Origin: Permianibacter fluminis
Lineage (GTDB): Bacteria; Pseudomonadota; Gammaproteobacteria; Enterobacterales; Permianibacteraceae
Length of the DNA stretch: 64,000 bases
Assembly (NCBI RefSeq): GCF_013179735.1
Contig: NZ_JABMEG010000003.1
Location: 1-64,000 of the forward strand
Direction of reading: 5' to 3'
Shown here: positions 62,601 through 64,000 of the stretch, piece by piece
Layout of the letters: each line of letters begins with the position of its first letter
Numbering within the stretch: position 1 is the stretch's first letter
Notes under the pieces: generated by a model
What the model was told of the DNA's origin: nothing
Seen by the model: the letters and a program-made list of their open reading frames with translations, nothing else
Databases searched by the model: none
Made by a program: the position numbers and the translations under genes

Positions 62601-62712
62601 CCCGATGGCGGTGGCGATCATGGGCGGTCTGCTGGTTGCGACCGTGTTGACGCTGCTGGTATTGCCGGCCATGTATGCGGCTTGGTTCAAGGTTCGCCGG
62701 CCGGCGCACTGA
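59656..62712 (+). CDS. RND efflux permease (AcrB/HAE family)
   Basis: A 1018-residue proton-driven pump with the standard 12 transmembrane helices and two large periplasmic loops. The first loop starts after the N-terminal helix (ALKHQTLVLFFMLLIAAAGV). The proton-relay aspartates are in helix 4 (LIIALGLLVDDAIIAVEMM), and the second half repeats the fold (LGVIALAGMIMRNSVILVDQ). Substrates are unknown. No outer-membrane channel gene follows, so a shared TolC-type protein must complete it. Confidence 0.95.
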   Translation: MMRGPNLSEWALKHQTLVLFFMLLIAAAGVMSYFELGRAEDPAFTFRGMVINVIWPGATAREMEQQVTDRIEKKLQETPGLEHVRSFSKPGEAFIFVFLRDNVDPATVPNSWYQVRKKLADIKHTLPSDVIGPFFNDEFGDTFGNIYALTADGFSQADLRVYAEKARQELLRVPDVAKVELLGVQPEKVYIELSDAKLATLGLDPGLIISTLQSQNVMTSAGDVVTDANRVYLRVTGNFESVENIREIGIRANNRIFRLGDIARIHRGYADPPGVRMRFKGEDAVGVAVSMQPGGDILKLGERLDAAWLRVQAGLPIGVDVHRVSDQPAVVKTSVNEFMRTLAEAVAIVLIVSFFSLGLRTGLVVALSIPLVLLAVFLFMRIAGIDLQKISLGALIIALGLLVDDAIIAVEMMKLKLEQGWDRVRAATFAYTSTAFPMLTGTLITAAGFLPVGLAKSAAGEYTFGIFAVVGIALMVSWVVAVVFTPYIGYKLLPENLADSHHGHEVYDTPFYTRFRALVGWCVQHRRIVITATIVAFVMAVLGFKFVQQQFFPDSTRPEIIVDLWLPEGSSHVATDAQARKLEAILKTDPRVENYVAYLGGGSSRFVLVLDQQMPNTNLVEFVVLAKSLKDRESLINDLREKFVSDFPGVRARAARLPNGPPVGYPVQFRVMGYDPDKVCEYATEVADIMRANPNTLDVNYDWYEKTKVVRLEVDQDKARTLGVSTQQLSQNLRTLLTGLPITQYRENDQLIDIVARTTDVERGNLSRLKDINIHVGQGRFVPLSQVARIRYEAEDGLIWRRDRLPTITVRSDIPDHVQAPDVTMQIDPLLQAIRDKMPPGYRIEIGGSLGESVKSQASINAGMPMMIAVIVTLLMLQLQSFSRMTLTLLTAPLGLIGVTVFLLLFRQPFGFVAMLGVIALAGMIMRNSVILVDQIEQDIAEGITPWEAIIGSAVRRFRPIMLTALAAILAMIPLARSVFWGPMAVAIMGGLLVATVLTLLVLPAMYAAWFKVRRPAH

Positions 62713-62781
62713 AACGGGCTGGCAAACGACCGTGGCTGACTATACTGAGGCCATGACCGGGGTGGGGATGCATGGCCAGCG

Positions 62782-64000
62782 ATGAGCGATGACCGCCGAT
62801 GTGAAGCGCTGCAAGGCCGGGCAGCGAGTGCGGCTCGGTTTGCTTCGTTGCCGCATTTGAAGGCTATGCGAACGGCTACGCGAACGACTATGCGGACGAC
62901 TGCGCGAGCCGCAGCGCTGATCGTAATGCCGATGGCGCTGCTGATGACCGTGCTGGCGTCGGCGTCGGTTTTTGCCGCCGATGCCGATGATCTGTTCCAG
63001 CTGGACTTGGATGATCTGCTGCAGATCGACATCAGCACCAGCATTGCCACCCGGCTGCCGCTGTCACAGCGGCAGAATCCGGCCATTCTGAGCATCATCA
63101 CCGCCGAAGACATCCGCGCCATGGGCGCCCGCGATCTGATCGATGTCATTCAGCGCATTCCCGGTTTCAATGTCGCCAAGGACATCGATGTCGCCGGCTT
63201 GGTCGTGCGCGGCCTGTTCGGTTTCGAGGGGCGTGCGCTGTTTCTGCTCGATGGCATGCCGCTGACCGAACTGGCATTTGGCGCTTATCCGCTCGGCAAT
63301 GATCTGCCGGTGCATCTGATCGAGCGCATCGAAATCGTCCGTGGCCCCGGTTCGGTGCTGTATGGCGGCGCCGCGGAAACGGCGGTGATCAACATCATCA
63401 CCTACAGCGCCGGCAATGAAGCGCGCATTCGCGATGGCGAATTGCCGAGTGCCAACGGCCACCGCGATCTCGGTGCCCGCTTTGCCGGCGCGCAGGGGCA
63501 ATGGCGCTGGCAAGGTTTGCTGTTTGCCGGTGACGGTCGTCGTTCCGACGCGCCGTATCGCTATTTCAATGAGCGGCCGGCGTTTGATCACAACGAGGCC
63601 AGTGCCGGCATCCGCAGCCGTTTTCTCAGCAGCCAGCTGCATTGGGGCCCGGACTGGTCGGCCAAACTGTTGTGGCAGCACTATGAAAACAACATCGTCC
63701 GCGGGTTTGCCGTCGATGACAGCCTGCCACCGGTCGAGCAGGCCGCGGCCATCGAGCAAGGCATTGCCGCCAATTTTTCACCTCTGCGTTTTGACAACGC
63801 GGTGCTGGAGCTGGACGGTCGGATTTATACCAGCGAAAATTTTCGCAGCGACATCCAGACCAGCCTGCAGCGCAATATCCCGTTCGAGCGGCCGAGCCGC
63901 GATGACGTCGGTATCCGGCGCCTGAAACTGACCAGCAACAACGTCTGGTCGTTCGGCAGTCAGCAATGGTTGCTCGGCGCCGAATGGCTGCAGGACGACG
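62782..64000 (+). CDS. TonB-dependent outer-membrane receptor, partial at the window edge
   Basis: Open from 62782 to the right edge (406 codons). A hydrophobic signal sequence (ALIVMPMALLMTVLASASVF, ending FAA-DADD) is followed by the plug domain: LSIITAEDIRAMGARDLIDV, IQRIPGFNVAKD, LLDGMPLTE and RIEIVRGPGSVLYGG. The barrel begins after about residue 210. Start choice is uncertain: ATGs at 62782, 62866 and 62890 are in frame, and the last gives a normal-length signal peptide. It could be energised by the tonB-exbBD operon in this window. Confidence 0.9.
   Translation, partial: MSDDRRCEALQGRAASAARFASLPHLKAMRTATRTTMRTTARAAALIVMPMALLMTVLASASVFAADADDLFQLDLDDLLQIDISTSIATRLPLSQRQNPAILSIITAEDIRAMGARDLIDVIQRIPGFNVAKDIDVAGLVVRGLFGFEGRALFLLDGMPLTELAFGAYPLGNDLPVHLIERIEIVRGPGSVLYGGAAETAVINIITYSAGNEARIRDGELPSANGHRDLGARFAGAQGQWRWQGLLFAGDGRRSDAPYRYFNERPAFDHNEASAGIRSRFLSSQLHWGPDWSAKLLWQHYENNIVRGFAVDDSLPPVEQAAAIEQGIAANFSPLRFDNAVLELDGRIYTSENFRSDIQTSLQRNIPFERPSRDDVGIRRLKLTSNNVWSFGSQQWLLGAEWLQDD
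62863..62910. repeat. Tandem repeat, 4 x 12 bp, at the start of the receptor gene
   Basis: Units beginning at 62863, 62875, 62887 and 62899 follow the pattern RCTAYGCGRACG with small changes. In frame they encode AMRT-ATRT-TMRT-TARA, a basic stretch just before the hydrophobic signal core. Confidence 0.75.

Overview
This 64 kb window is chromosomal DNA from a GC-rich (about 60% by eye) gammaproteobacterium. The main evidence is gene order. From rsgA to rplI it follows the layout long known from the 94-minute region of the E. coli chromosome: rsgA, orn, nnr, tsaE, an amidase, mutL, miaA, hfq, hflX, hflK, hflC, a DUF2065 gene, purA, rnr, rlmB, then rpsF-rpsR-rplI. Lineage-specific blocks are inserted. 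nsrR (between purA and rnr) and priB (between rpsF and rpsR) are absent. I cannot name the genus. No rRNA, CRISPR array, prophage or intact insertion sequence was seen; one tRNA gene, tRNA-Leu(CAG), is present.

Layout. 1-2.3 kb: a PHA synthase (cut by the window edge) divergent from a phasin. 2.3-6.2 kb: accessory genes, two copies of a REP-like element, an alcohol dehydrogenase, a LysR regulator and the 3' remnant of a short-chain dehydrogenase. 6.3-14.6 kb: a class II DAHP synthase, radA between two PilZ (c-di-GMP receptor) genes, and motAB. 14.6-18.1 kb: OmpW and a membrane TPR protein with a dead cyclase-like domain. 18.1-32.5 kb: the conserved housekeeping cluster. 32.5-39.4 kb: an insertion with a DUF3667 protein, an EamA transporter divergent from a MocR regulator with a clear operator, and a patatin/beta-barrel protein coupled to a diguanylate cyclase. 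39.5-46.3 kb: tRNA-Leu, rnr, rlmB, an orphan membrane sensor, greB and trkH. 46.4-49.2 kb: a KimA-like permease and a small membrane protein. 49.3-52.6 kb: a tonB-exbB-exbD-TPR operon. 52.9-55.1 kb: a MASE1 histidine kinase and a FixJ-type response regulator. 55.2-57.4 kb: ribosomal protein genes followed by an island of palindromic repeats. 57.4-64 kb: nadK, an RND efflux pair and the start of a TonB-dependent receptor.

How the parts connect. Three c-di-GMP genes (one cyclase, two PilZ proteins) and a flagellar stator locus suggest motility and lifestyle control. TrkH and the KimA-like permease would both serve potassium uptake. The TonB operon could energise receptors such as the one at the right edge.

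The most interesting signal is an identical 23-bp AT-rich element in two places. It holds two TACGTA cores one helical turn apart. One copy abuts the start of the KimA-like gene; the other lies between tonB and the histidine kinase. Its core resembles FixJ-family binding sites, so it may be the target of the response regulator encoded next to the second copy.
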